Positions 41,602 through 51,332 of a DNA stretch of 64,000 nt are shown piece by piece (within the stretch, counting starts at the first letter, position 1; each line of letters opens with the position of its first letter). Both the position numbers and the translations under genes were made by a program. The notes under the pieces were generated by a model, which was not told the DNA's origin, searched no databases, and saw nothing but the letters and a program-made list of their open reading frames with translations. Source of the DNA: Rummeliibacillus pycnus_B (GTDB lineage: Bacteria; Bacillota; Bacilli; Bacillales_A; Planococcaceae); the NCBI RefSeq assembly GCF_050459865.1, contig NZ_JBCMNM010000026.1, positions 62,001-126,000 of the forward strand. Direction: 5' to 3'.

Positions 41602-43136
41602 TACAGTCATTACGATTCCGTTTATTATTTTCTTTTAGTTTATTGTACATTATTACGTTAGCTGGCCTTGGTTTTACTTTAGGTCAGCTTTTCCCTCTTT
41701 TAGTGAAAGATTCTATAGGAACAAATATGGAACAATCAAAAGAAAATGTTCTTCATGTTTTAGAAGAACAACATATCGATTTTACAAGTTCACAAAAAAA
41801 TGAAATTCTAAACTCCTTAACATTTCAAACAAAAGTTCAAGATCTAAGTGATATACGACTACAACTATGGATTTTACTTGCTATAGTCTTTGTTATCACC
41901 TTTATCATATTAATTGTTGTTACAGCTCGTCTTATCAAAAATTTATCGCAACCGATTGATAATGTCATGATGACTGCTTTTGAGCTAGCAAAAGGGAATT
42001 ACCGTGCTCGTGCATTTGAGATAACAGGCTCTCCAACTTTACGGTTAAGTAAAGCAGTAAATGGATTGGCTAGAAACTTGCAAGATATCATGATTGTACG
42101 TGAAATTGAACAGGAACGATTAAAGACATTAATTGAAAATATGGGTAGTGCACTGATCATGATTGGTAGAGAAGGGGATATTACTATTGTCAATAGATTC
42201 TTCACTGAGTTATTCGATCAGCAATATGAAGATGTACAAAGCCAGCTTTTTCGTGAATTAGGGTTGCCTCATGAGTTAGAAGAATTCGTGGATTATGTCT
42301 TCATGACAGAAGTACCCTATAGAAAACAAATACACATTAAAATTCAACAGGAATATCGTGATATGGAAGTCTATGGTGCTCCAGTCGTAGGTGAGCATGG
42401 ACTATGGCTTGGCGTCGTAATTGTTATGCATGACATAACTGACTTGAAAATGTTGGAACAGATTCGAAAAGATTTTGTAGCGAATGTATCTCATGAGCTT
42501 AGAACACCTATTACATCAATCAAAGGTTTCTCTGAAACACTTTTAGATGGAGCGTACAAAGACCAAGAAACTTTACTTAGCTTTTTAGAAATCATGAACA
42601 AAGAAAGCAATCGTTTACAGATACTCGTGAATGATTTGCTAGATTTATCCAAGATTGAAAAAACAGGTTTTACGGTTAATATGGAAAAGACAAATTTACG
42701 TGATGTGATTGTTAGAACAATAGAAATGACACATCAAAGAATAGAAGAAAAAAATATGCAGTTTGAAGCACAAATTGATGAGGAAGTCTTTATTAATGGT
42801 GATCCCTATCGCTTAGTTCAAGTATTTATGAATTTAATGGCCAATGCGATCAACTATTCACTGGAGAACACGAAAATTACTGTTCATCTATATGAGAAAG
42901 GTCAGAATGCGATTTTGGAAATCTCCGATGAAGGAATTGGTATTAGCAAGGAAGAAATTCCACGTATATTTGAACGATTTTATCGTGTAGACAAAGCGCG
43001 AAGTCGAAACTCTGGTGGAACGGGATTAGGATTAGCAATTGTGAAACATTTAGTAGAAGCACATCATGGGAAAATTCAAGTTGATAGTGTTGTTGGAAAA
43101 GGAACAACAATGCGTCTTATTTTTCCGAAAGTCTAA
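41598..43136 (+). CDS. phoR: Sensor histidine kinase PhoR
   Basis: A 512-residue membrane kinase, shorter than the 579-residue B. subtilis PhoR. Two membrane helices (about 8-30 and 85-108) enclose a small extracytoplasmic region; then a HAMP, a PAS domain (about 175-280) and the kinase core with VANVSHELRTPITSIKGF, NAINYS, DEGIGI and GGTGLGLAIVK. The TTG start overlaps the phoP stop by 4 bp, so translation is coupled. The short outer domain (about 55 residues) suggests it senses wall or membrane signals through the PAS rather than a large outer domain. Confidence 0.93.
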   Translation: MIQSLRFRLLFSFSLLYIITLAGLGFTLGQLFPLLVKDSIGTNMEQSKENVLHVLEEQHIDFTSSQKNEILNSLTFQTKVQDLSDIRLQLWILLAIVFVITFIILIVVTARLIKNLSQPIDNVMMTAFELAKGNYRARAFEITGSPTLRLSKAVNGLARNLQDIMIVREIEQERLKTLIENMGSALIMIGREGDITIVNRFFTELFDQQYEDVQSQLFRELGLPHELEEFVDYVFMTEVPYRKQIHIKIQQEYRDMEVYGAPVVGEHGLWLGVVIVMHDITDLKMLEQIRKDFVANVSHELRTPITSIKGFSETLLDGAYKDQETLLSFLEIMNKESNRLQILVNDLLDLSKIEKTGFTVNMEKTNLRDVIVRTIEMTHQRIEEKNMQFEAQIDEEVFINGDPYRLVQVFMNLMANAINYSLENTKITVHLYEKGQNAILEISDEGIGISKEEIPRIFERFYRVDKARSRNSGGTGLGLAIVKHLVEAHHGKIQVDSVVGKGTTMRLIFPKV

Positions 43137-43270
43137 ATAGAGAATCAATTACTCAATTTGGATATACATCCATAATTCCCTATACAATTAATCAATAAAA
43201 GCAATTAAAAGCTTTGAATTATAAAAGCCTTTACAATGTCTTAACAATTGATTCATATACACTTCAAAGT

Positions 43271-43316
43271 GGGGCTTTATACTAATAATCGAAGCCCCCT
43301 TCAAATTTATTTTTTT
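43271..43316 (+). terminator. phoPR terminator
   Basis: GGGGCTT and AAGCCCC pair across 43271-43298, then A/T-rich DNA with an eight-T run by 43317. Confidence 0.65.
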
Positions 43317-43317
43317 T

Positions 43318-43356
43318 AAGAGAGTCGCTGTTTTATAGCGCTCTCTTTTCTTTTTG
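43318..43356. terminator. Second hairpin in the phoR-polA gap
   Basis: AAGAGAG-T-CGCT pairs with AGCG-CTCTCTT (43318-43347, one bulge), followed by TTCTTTTT. The non-coding gap 43137-43519 holds these two hairpins, and the rest is A/T-rich with a possible TATAAT near 43430 for polA. Confidence 0.65.
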
Positions 43357-43519
43357 ACAGAAAACCGAACGTTTTTTCGTGTTTTATATAGCCACTCTTT
43401 TCCTTTCCTATTACATGCATGGTAAAATATATAATGAGAAATAACTAATGTATATCTAAATTAGGACAAAAAATGAATTGAAAGAATAATCGATTCAATT
43501 ATTTTAGGAGTGTGCCATT

Positions 43520-46147
43520 ATGACAAAGGAAAAATTGCTTTTATTAGATGGTAATAGTTTGGCGTATCGAGCGTTCTTTGCGCTGCCGTTATTAACAAAT
43601 GATCATGGCATCCATACAAATGCAGTTTATGGATTTACAACAATGCTACAAAAAATATTAGAGGAAGAAAAACCAACAAAAATGCTAGTCGCATTTGATG
43701 CTGGAAAAACAACCTTCCGACATAAGACATATTCAGAATATAAGGGTGGAAGACAAAAGACACCACCTGAATTATCAGAGCAATTTCCATACTTACGAAA
43801 ATTACTAGATGCTTATCAAATCAAACAATACGAATTAGAAATGTATGAAGCAGATGATATTATTGGTACATTAAGTAAACAAGCTGATGAACAAGGTCTT
43901 GAAGTAATTATCGTGTCGGGTGATAAAGACTTAACACAATTAGCGTCAGATAATACAACTGTTTATATTACCAGAAAAGGTATGACAGATATTGAACACT
44001 ATACGCCTGAACATATAGGTGAAAAATATGGTCTGACACCACATCAAATTATCGACATGAAGGGATTAATGGGCGATTCATCTGATAATATCCCTGGAGT
44101 TCCTGGTGTCGGAGAAAAAACAGCGATTAAACTACTGACTCAATTTCCAACAGTTGAAGAAGTATATGACCATATTGATGAAGTAAGTGGAGCAAAATTA
44201 AAAGAAAAGCTTGTGAATAACGAGGCACAGGCGAAAATGAGTAAACAACTTGCGACGATTAACCGTGAAGCACCTATCGAAGTTAATATTGATGATTTAT
44301 CATATGAAGGACCAGACGTCGATACATTATTTGCTCTATGGCAAGATCTCTCTTTCAAATCTTTAATTGAAAAAAGTAGTTATGAATCAGAAGCTAAAGA
44401 AACTGCTGAGTTAAATTTCGAAGTCGTAGAAGAATTATTGGAAAATCAATTAACGAGTCCTATGGCTATGCATTTAGAATTAGAGGACGAACACTATCAC
44501 ACTTGTGAAAGATTTGGAATTGCTCTTACAGCAGGAGAAACAGCTTTTTACATTCCTTTTGAAAAAGCGTTAGAATCTCAAGATTTCGTCTCATGGCTTG
44601 AAGATGATACAAAGAAAAAGTTCCTATTCGATTCAAAAGCAACACAATCTGCCCTTTTACGCAGTGGTATCAAATTAAAGGGTATTGAATTCGATCTATT
44701 ATTAGCTGCATATATAGTTAATCCTGCAATGTCTTCAGACGATGTAGCTGCCGTTGCAAAAGAATTTGGTTATACAGATGTTCATTCAAATGATGTTATC
44801 TACGGCAAAGGTGCGAAAAAAACAATCCCTGAACAAAATGTTATTGCAGAGCATACAGGCCGTAAAGCAACAGCTGTTTTTAATTTGCAATCAAAACTTG
44901 AAGGGCGTTTAAAAGAAAACGAACAATATGATTTGTTCCGCAATCTAGAATTGCCTTTAGCATCAATCCTTAGCCAAATGGAAAGCTATGGTGTTTCAGT
45001 AGATCGGAATCGTTTAGTTGCAATGGGCGCAGAACTAACTTCTAAGTTGAAAGACTTTGAAGAAGATATTTACAAAAGCGCAGGAGAAAAATTTAATATT
45101 AATTCGCCTAAACAACTAGGTGTTATATTATTTGAAAAACTTGGATTACCTGTTATCAAAAAAACGAAGACAGGTTATTCAACAGCTGCTGATGTATTAG
45201 AAAAACTAGCGCCTGAGCATGAAATTATTCAACATATTTTACAATACCGTCAATTAGGAAAGTTGCAATCAACATATATTGAAGGATTATTGAAGGTAAT
45301 TCATGAAGAGGATCAAAAAATTCATACCCGCTATCAACAAGCATTAACTTCAACAGGCCGCCTAAGTTCAACTGATCCAAACTTGCAAAACATTCCAGTA
45401 CGATTAGAAGAAGGTCGTAAAATTCGCCAAGCGTTTGTACCTTCTCATGATGGTTGGAAAATGTTCGCTGCCGATTATTCACAAATTGAATTACGAGTAC
45501 TTGCAGATATGTCTAATGATGAAAACTTAATCAGTGCTTTTAATCATGGAATGGATATTCATATGAAAACAGCAATGGATGTTTTCCATGTAGCGGCTGA
45601 AGATGTCACCTCGAATATGAGACGTGCAGCAAAAGCAGTTAATTTTGGAATAGTGTATGGAATTAGTGATTATGGGCTATCACAAAACTTGAACATCACA
45701 CGAAAAGAAGCAGCTGATTTTATCGAACGCTATTTCGAAAGTTTCCCAGGTGTTCAGAACTATATGAAAAATATCGTAGAAGAAGCAAAGAAAAATGGTT
45801 ATGTTACAACCATATTAAACCGTCGTCGTTATTTACCTGATCTAAATAGTTCAAATTTCAATTTACGTAGTTTCGCGGAACGTACAGCGATGAATACACC
45901 AATCCAAGGCAGTGCTGCAGATATCATCAAAAAGGCTATGATTGATATGGCAAAAGCGTTAGAAGAACATCAATTACAAGCAAAAATGCTATTACAAGTA
46001 CATGATGAATTAATTTTCGAAGCGCCAGAAGAAGAAATTGCAACATTGGAAAAACTGGTGCCTGAAGTAATGGCAAATTGTATCCAATTACAAGTACCGT
46101 TAAAAGCAGATTTTGCTTCAGGACCAACATGGTATGAAACCAAATAA
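43520..46147 (+). CDS. polA: DNA polymerase I
   Basis: An 875-residue family A polymerase: a 5'-3' exonuclease (1-290, LLLDGNSLAYRAFFALP and GLMGDSSDNIPGVPGVGEKTA), a proofreading-like domain (300-470) in which the catalytic acidic residues are not evident (MHLELEDEHYHTC), as in other Bacillus enzymes, and the polymerase (480-875, FAADYSQIELRVLA, RRAAKAVNFGIVYG, LLQVHDELIFE). It joins Okazaki fragments and repairs DNA. mutM follows after 15 bp, forming a repair/CoA operon. Confidence 0.98.
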   Translation: MTKEKLLLLDGNSLAYRAFFALPLLTNDHGIHTNAVYGFTTMLQKILEEEKPTKMLVAFDAGKTTFRHKTYSEYKGGRQKTPPELSEQFPYLRKLLDAYQIKQYELEMYEADDIIGTLSKQADEQGLEVIIVSGDKDLTQLASDNTTVYITRKGMTDIEHYTPEHIGEKYGLTPHQIIDMKGLMGDSSDNIPGVPGVGEKTAIKLLTQFPTVEEVYDHIDEVSGAKLKEKLVNNEAQAKMSKQLATINREAPIEVNIDDLSYEGPDVDTLFALWQDLSFKSLIEKSSYESEAKETAELNFEVVEELLENQLTSPMAMHLELEDEHYHTCERFGIALTAGETAFYIPFEKALESQDFVSWLEDDTKKKFLFDSKATQSALLRSGIKLKGIEFDLLLAAYIVNPAMSSDDVAAVAKEFGYTDVHSNDVIYGKGAKKTIPEQNVIAEHTGRKATAVFNLQSKLEGRLKENEQYDLFRNLELPLASILSQMESYGVSVDRNRLVAMGAELTSKLKDFEEDIYKSAGEKFNINSPKQLGVILFEKLGLPVIKKTKTGYSTAADVLEKLAPEHEIIQHILQYRQLGKLQSTYIEGLLKVIHEEDQKIHTRYQQALTSTGRLSSTDPNLQNIPVRLEEGRKIRQAFVPSHDGWKMFAADYSQIELRVLADMSNDENLISAFNHGMDIHMKTAMDVFHVAAEDVTSNMRRAAKAVNFGIVYGISDYGLSQNLNITRKEAADFIERYFESFPGVQNYMKNIVEEAKKNGYVTTILNRRRYLPDLNSSNFNLRSFAERTAMNTPIQGSAADIIKKAMIDMAKALEEHQLQAKMLLQVHDELIFEAPEEEIATLEKLVPEVMANCIQLQVPLKADFASGPTWYETK

Positions 46148-46162
46148 AGGAGTTGTAATCGC

Positions 46163-47035
46163 ATGCCCGAATTACCTGAAGTAGAAGGAGTTGTGCGTGA
46201 ACTTCAACCTGTCGTGACGGGGAAAATAATCCGTCACGTACAGGTTTCTAATACAATTTGTACGTCTATTCGGGAAGGAAAAGCGTGCATTATAAAAGGA
46301 ATGAAACCCGAAATTTTTTCGGATTTACTGGAAAATATGCAAATTAGAGAGGTCAAAAGACGTTCAAAATACATCCTTTTCCATTTGGAAAAAGACAATT
46401 TAAGCTATGTTCTAGTGAATCATCTAGCGATGACGGGTGCATGGTTCTATGTACGTTCATTAAACGAAATTACGGAAGCTAAATTTCAAAAGCACATTCA
46501 TATTGTATTCACTTTTGAAGAAGATGAATTTCTTGTATATGCGGATATACGTCGCTTTGGGGAAATGCGTCTCCTACATTCGATTGAAGAATACCCTCCG
46601 CTTCTAGAAATAGCGCCAGAACCCTTTTCGAAAGAAGCACTGCCGTATTTTATTGCTAAATCAAAACTTCCAAAATATTCGAATAAACCTGTTAAAGAAG
46701 TAATCATGGATGGTCAAGTCATTGCAGGTTGCGGCAATATTTATGCGACAGAGTCCTTATTCCGTATGAAAATCCATCCTGCGAGGAAACTTTCACGAAT
46801 AAGTGACAAAAGAAAATCAGAGTTATTTCATACGATTGCAGCAATATTACATGAGAGTATTAATGCTGGTGGTTCGAGTATTTCTGATTATCGTAATATT
46901 AATGGAGAAGCAGGCGGAATGCAAGATCGCTTACAAATGTATGGTAAGAAAGCGTGCCCAATATGTCATACTAATACAAAGCAAATGGTAATTTCAGGGC
47001 GGAACTCAGTGTTTTGTCCGAAATGTCAACATTAA
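46163..47035 (+). CDS. mutM: Formamidopyrimidine-DNA glycosylase
   Basis: A 290-residue Fpg/MutM. The N-terminal catalytic proline and glutamates are in MPELPEVEGVVREL, and a lysine in the LRRFGE-type turn is in ADIRRFGEMRL. A C-terminal zinc finger (CPICHT...FCPKCQ) closes the protein. It removes 8-oxoguanine and nicks the strand. It sits between polA and coaE, as in B. subtilis. Confidence 0.97.
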   Translation: MPELPEVEGVVRELQPVVTGKIIRHVQVSNTICTSIREGKACIIKGMKPEIFSDLLENMQIREVKRRSKYILFHLEKDNLSYVLVNHLAMTGAWFYVRSLNEITEAKFQKHIHIVFTFEEDEFLVYADIRRFGEMRLLHSIEEYPPLLEIAPEPFSKEALPYFIAKSKLPKYSNKPVKEVIMDGQVIAGCGNIYATESLFRMKIHPARKLSRISDKRKSELFHTIAAILHESINAGGSSISDYRNINGEAGGMQDRLQMYGKKACPICHTNTKQMVISGRNSVFCPKCQH

Positions 47036-47050
47036 AGGTGTGTGAACAAG

Positions 47051-47644
47051 ATGATTATAGGTTTAACTGGGAGTATCGCAAGTGGGAAAAGTACGGTTGG
47101 AAAAATGTTACAAGAATTAGGTCTAAAGATTGTCGATGCTGATATCGTTGCGAGAGATGTTGTAAAACCAGGAACAGAAACATTGGGTAAAATTGTGGAA
47201 GTATTTGGAGAAGATATTTTAATGAAAAATGGAGAAATGAATCGTCCTAAATTAGGAGAAATCATTTTTCATGATCCTGCAAAAAGAAAAGAATTAAACG
47301 CTATTATTCATCCAGCAATTCGTAAAGAAATGTTGCGACAAAGGGATGAATGGCTTGAAAAAGGAGAAAAACATGTAGTATTGGATATTCCTTTGCTATT
47401 TGAGAGTCGTTTGCAACATTTTGTAGAAAAAATTTTAGTTGTTTCAGTTTCAGAGGATACACAACTAACAAGATTGATGGAAAGAAATCACTTATCAGAA
47501 GAAGAAGCGGAAGCAAGAATCGCTTCTCAACTTCCTTTATCTGTAAAAGAAGAGGGCGCGGATGCTGTCATTTATAATAACGGAAACTTAGAAAAAACAC
47601 GCGCTCAACTATTGAAAACACTGGATTTGTGGGACGTTATATGA
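47051..47644 (+). CDS. coaE: Dephospho-CoA kinase
   Basis: A 197-residue P-loop kinase with GLTGSIASGKSTV, the DADIVARDVV substrate motif and LDIPLLFES. It performs the last step of coenzyme A synthesis. The ATG at 47051 is preferred; an in-frame GTG three codons earlier lies against the AAAGGTG ribosome site. The mutM gap is 15 bp. Confidence 0.96.
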   Translation: MIIGLTGSIASGKSTVGKMLQELGLKIVDADIVARDVVKPGTETLGKIVEVFGEDILMKNGEMNRPKLGEIIFHDPAKRKELNAIIHPAIRKEMLRQRDEWLEKGEKHVVLDIPLLFESRLQHFVEKILVVSVSEDTQLTRLMERNHLSEEEAEARIASQLPLSVKEEGADAVIYNNGNLEKTRAQLLKTLDLWDVI

Positions 47645-47776
47645 TAATAGAACATAAAATTCTGAAAATATAAACATTAAAAGATAGTTTAGAATATGTT
47701 TTACTTTCTGAGAAATGTGCTATACTATTTTGAGAATAAAACAAAGTATAACGGAGTAACAGGGAGGATTTTATTC

Positions 47777-48799
47777 ATGACAGTCTCAATTGCTATTAAC
47801 GGATTTGGCCGAATTGGTCGTATGGTATTCCGTCAAGCGATACTGCAAGATGATTTAAATATTGTAGCTATTAATGCAAGTTATCCAGCCGAAACTTTGG
47901 CTCATTTGATAAAGTATGATACAACTCATGGCAGATTTAATGGTGAAGTAAAAGCAGAAGAAGATGCTTTAGTTGTAAATGGTAAACGCGTTCAGCTTGT
48001 AAATGATCGTAACCCTCAAAACTTACCTTGGAAAGAAATGGGCGTCGATATCGTTATTGAAGCAACAGGTAAATTTAATGAGCGTAGTAAAGCAGCATTA
48101 CACCTTGAAGCAGGTGCGAAAAAAGTTATTTTAACAGCACCTGGTAAAAACGAAGATGTTACAATCGTAATGGGTGTTAATGATGATAAATTAGATCTTT
48201 CAAAACATGACGTTATCTCAAATGCAAGTTGTACAACAAACTGTCTTGCACCAGTTGCGAAAGTTTTAAATGATACATTTGGAATTGACAACGGTTTAAT
48301 GACTACAGTTCATTCATATACAAACGATCAAAAAAATATCGATAATCCACATAAAGATTTAAGACGTGCACGTGCATGTGCTGAATCTATTATTCCAACT
48401 TCTACAGGTGCAGCGAAAGCATTAACACTTGTATTACCTGAATTACAAGGTAAATTACATGGTATGGCGCTACGTGTTCCAACACCTAACGTTTCATTAG
48501 TAGACTTAGTTGTAGACTTACAACGAGATGTAACAGTTGAAGAAGTAAATGAAGCATTCAAAAAAGCTTCTGCAGGCCCATTAAAAGGTATTTTAGATTT
48601 CACAATGGAACCACTTGTATCTCGTGATTTCAATACAAATCCTGCATCAGCAACAATCGATGGTCTTACTACTATGACAATTGGTTCTCGTAAAGTAAAA
48701 GTACTTGCTTGGTATGACAATGAGTGGGGTTACTCTTCACGTGTTGTAGATCTTACTAAAAAAGTTGTAGCTGAATTAAAAGAAACAGTAAATGCATAA
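47777..48799 (+). CDS. gapB: Glyceraldehyde-3-phosphate dehydrogenase, GapB type
   Basis: A 340-residue GAPDH with SIAINGFGRIGRMVFRQA and the catalytic cysteine in SNASCTTNCLAPV. The residue after strand two is NASYP rather than the NAD-specific DLT/ND of glycolytic GapA, and it is immediately downstream of coaE. Both point to the NADP-preferring gluconeogenic GapB. The ATG at 47777 follows AGGGAGGA; the open frame runs upstream without support. It closes with a strong terminator. In B. subtilis speD follows, here nrdR. Confidence 0.95.
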   Translation: MTVSIAINGFGRIGRMVFRQAILQDDLNIVAINASYPAETLAHLIKYDTTHGRFNGEVKAEEDALVVNGKRVQLVNDRNPQNLPWKEMGVDIVIEATGKFNERSKAALHLEAGAKKVILTAPGKNEDVTIVMGVNDDKLDLSKHDVISNASCTTNCLAPVAKVLNDTFGIDNGLMTTVHSYTNDQKNIDNPHKDLRRARACAESIIPTSTGAAKALTLVLPELQGKLHGMALRVPTPNVSLVDLVVDLQRDVTVEEVNEAFKKASAGPLKGILDFTMEPLVSRDFNTNPASATIDGLTTMTIGSRKVKVLAWYDNEWGYSSRVVDLTKKVVAELKETVNA

Positions 48800-48813
48800 A
48801 TAATCGATTGGCT

Positions 48814-48852
48814 AAATCCTTCTAACTGATTCAGTTGGAAGGATTTTTTTTC
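48814..48852 (+). terminator. gapB terminator
   Basis: AAATCCTTCTAACTGA pairs with TCAGTTGGAAGGATTT, followed by a run of Ts. Confidence 0.88.
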
Positions 48853-48879
48853 TAAAAATGCACAAAATTATACTAAAGA

Positions 48880-48902
48880 ATCGAAATATGACGAATTTCG
48901 AT
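48880..48902. repeat. Inverted repeat before nrdR
   Basis: ATCGAAAT (48880-48887) and ATTTCGAT (48895-48902) separated by 7 nt. It lies upstream of the probable nrdR promoter and resembles no operator I can name. Confidence 0.55.
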
Positions 48903-48946
48903 ATAGTTTTTTGATGTAAAGGGGAATTTCTACTCTTTTTTTCGAT

Positions 48947-48971
48947 TTATATCATTATTTTTTGATATAAT
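48947..48971. promoter_or_regulatory. Palindrome overlapping the nrdR -10 element
   Basis: TTATATCA (48947-48954) and TGATATAA (48963-48970) with an 8-nt gap. The right arm overlaps TATAAT (48966-48971), so a protein bound here could block transcription. Confidence 0.5.
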
Positions 48972-49010
48972 AGGTAAACTAATATGTTTCGAAATCAGGA
49001 GAGAAAAATT

Positions 49011-49490
49011 ATGAAATGTCCAGCTTGTCAATATAATGGAACGAAAGTCATTGATAGTAGACCTGTTGATGATAACAAAGCAATTCGCAGGCGTAGAGAA
49101 TGTGAATCATGTAGTTTTCGTTTTACGACTTTTGAAAAAGTTGAAGAAATGCCACTCATTGTAGTTAAAAAAGATGGTTCACGTGAAGAATTTAGTCGAG
49201 AAAAAGTTCTTCGTGGTCTTATTCGTGCATGTGAAAAACGCCCTGTTGCATTAAGCGTTTTAGAGGATTTAGTGTTTAATATTGAGCAAGATTTACGAAG
49301 AATTGGTAATGCTGAAGTAAAAACAGAAGAGGTTGGAGAAATGGTTATGGACCGACTTTCTAAAATTGATGAAGTATCATATGTACGTTTTGCTTCTGTA
49401 TATCGTCAATTCAAGGATATTAATGTATTTATCGATGAGCTAAGAGAGTTAATCGAAAAACAATCCAAAGAACGTGAAAGAGAACAGTAA
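49011..49490 (+). CDS. nrdR: Transcriptional repressor NrdR
   Basis: A 159-residue NrdR with the N-terminal zinc ribbon (MKCPACQYN...CESCSFRFTTFEK) and the ATP-cone (about 50-140, VKKDGSREEFSREKVLRGL). It represses ribonucleotide reductase genes in response to ATP/dATP. The ATG has AGGAGAG upstream; a nine-codon extension is unsupported. It is immediately upstream of dnaB-dnaI, the usual Bacillus order. Confidence 0.97.
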   Translation: MKCPACQYNGTKVIDSRPVDDNKAIRRRRECESCSFRFTTFEKVEEMPLIVVKKDGSREEFSREKVLRGLIRACEKRPVALSVLEDLVFNIEQDLRRIGNAEVKTEEVGEMVMDRLSKIDEVSYVRFASVYRQFKDINVFIDELRELIEKQSKEREREQ

Positions 49491-49517
49491 GTTAAAGTTT
49501 TGGAGGGAGAATAGTTG

Positions 49518-51332
49518 GTGAATTTATATAATGAATTGCAACCTGTTGATCGCCTATCCATTCGGGTACCTTTCCCTCTATCTAGTTATGACCGAAAGTT
49601 GATTACTTTGCTGTATCAACCTCTAATTGGGGCAGAGCCAATAAGTCTCTATTTTTTATTGTGGGCTGAAGGGGAAAATATAGATGATAATATGATGTCA
49701 CATTATCATTTGATGAATGCATTAGATATGCCAATAGGCAAAATTTTCGAATCGCGTATAGCACTTGAGGCAATTGGTTTATTACGAACATGGCGTAAAG
49801 ACCAACAAGAAATGCGTTCTTTCTTATATGATGTGATGCCGCCTCTTGATGCCGCCACCTTCTTTGATGACCCCCTACTATCGATGTTTTTATATAGTAA
49901 AATAGGGGAATCAGCATACCGTAATTTAAGACAGCGTTTTGTTTCAAAGGGATTGTCCAATTATGGCTATCAGGAAGTATCTAGAACATTTACAGATGTT
50001 TATCAGCCTGTTAAGCATAATTTGCCATCTGATGAAATACAACTTACAGGATTACAAGAAAAGCCAAAAGAATTACCTTTTCATTATGAGGATTTTGATT
50101 TTAATCTCTTAAGAGTGGGTTTATCTGAGCAACTAGTTCCGTCATCTGTATTAACAGCAGAAGCAAAAGCAACAATTGCAAAATTAGCTTTTCTTTATCA
50201 TTTGACACCATTTGATATGCAGAAAATTGTATTATTAGCACTTGACGATCAAATGGTATTAAGTGATTTAAGATTAAAAAAAGAAGCGGCTGATTATTAT
50301 AAATTGACAGTATCAAAAGAACCTCCTGAAATGCAATCTGTTATCAAAAAAGAGCAGCAAAAGCAAGAAGTATTTACACAAACAGCGGTAATAGATGAGG
50401 ATATGGATCCTATGGAAGCAGAACTGATACGCTGGTTTGAAGCATCTTCTCCAATAGATGTATTGACAGCTGTGGCAGGAGGACAAGAACCATTTCCTAA
50501 TGATCGCCAGTTAGTAGAAGATTTAGTGATGCAATATGGCATAACAACGCCTGTAGTTAATGTACTGATTCATTATGTCTTTTTACGTAATAATGGGAAA
50601 TTAAATAGAAAATATATTGAAACAATTGCATCACATTGGCGTAATACAGGCGTAAAAACGGCAAGAGAAGCCATGAAGTTAGCAAGAGAATTTGAAGAAA
50701 ATAACACAACTGATTCTAAAACAGCAGCAACGAAAGAGACAAAAGATTATTCAAAAGAATACAAGATACTAAAAGCTGGAGCAGGCGTTTTTTATCAACT
50801 ACCACAATTTTTGGATTCGGATTATTCAAATATAGATCAACTAAAAAAAGAGTTAATCCCTATTTTCGATAGTGTAAAATCAATTGACTTATTATCAATG
50901 CTTATAAAAGGGAAGGTGCCATTTGAAAAGGATGTCAAAGTGGTCCAGGATTTTACTACAAAGTATGATATCCCAACACCTGTCGTGAATGCCTTAATTC
51001 ACTATGCTTATTATTTAAGCAATGCCAATTTAAATAGTGCATTCCTGCAAGCTATTGCTTCCAACTGGCAAAAAAACAATATTCAAACAGCAGAGCAAGC
51101 GCTGAATTTTGCTAGAGAATATCAAATTCAAAAGAATCGTAAGCAATACTCGTCAAAAGGTAAACAAACTGGCAAACCTCAAAATGTGCCAGATTGGTAC
51201 TATGAAAATAAATTAAAGCAACAAAAGAAAAAAGACGAAAAACCATTAGAAGAAAAACAAACAGATTATGAAAAGAAACGCAAAGAAATATTGAAAAAAC
51301 TAGGTATGAATGAAGGAGAGGTGGATTCATAA
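49518..51332 (+). CDS. dnaB: Replication initiation and membrane attachment protein DnaB (Bacillus type)
   Basis: About 604 residues, longer than the 472-residue B. subtilis protein. The N-terminal DDBH1 region (about 1-230) is followed by two homologous DnaD-like modules at about 300-395 and 440-545. Each carries the pattern P-V-V-N-x-L-I-H-Y and the Y/F-x3-I-x3-W motif (YIETIASHW and FLQAIASNW). A charged KKDEKPLEEK-type tail closes it. It loads the helicase at oriC with DnaD and DnaI. Start is GTG 49518 or TTG 49515, both after GGAGGGAG. Its last base is shared with the dnaI start. Confidence 0.93.
   Translation: MNLYNELQPVDRLSIRVPFPLSSYDRKLITLLYQPLIGAEPISLYFLLWAEGENIDDNMMSHYHLMNALDMPIGKIFESRIALEAIGLLRTWRKDQQEMRSFLYDVMPPLDAATFFDDPLLSMFLYSKIGESAYRNLRQRFVSKGLSNYGYQEVSRTFTDVYQPVKHNLPSDEIQLTGLQEKPKELPFHYEDFDFNLLRVGLSEQLVPSSVLTAEAKATIAKLAFLYHLTPFDMQKIVLLALDDQMVLSDLRLKKEAADYYKLTVSKEPPEMQSVIKKEQQKQEVFTQTAVIDEDMDPMEAELIRWFEASSPIDVLTAVAGGQEPFPNDRQLVEDLVMQYGITTPVVNVLIHYVFLRNNGKLNRKYIETIASHWRNTGVKTAREAMKLAREFEENNTTDSKTAATKETKDYSKEYKILKAGAGVFYQLPQFLDSDYSNIDQLKKELIPIFDSVKSIDLLSMLIKGKVPFEKDVKVVQDFTTKYDIPTPVVNALIHYAYYLSNANLNSAFLQAIASNWQKNNIQTAEQALNFAREYQIQKNRKQYSSKGKQTGKPQNVPDWYYENKLKQQKKKDEKPLEEKQTDYEKKRKEILKKLGMNEGEVDS

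Noticed and set aside
46803..46991. Open frame inside mutM
   Set aside because: It is in another frame of the zinc-finger part of mutM, without its own start signal.
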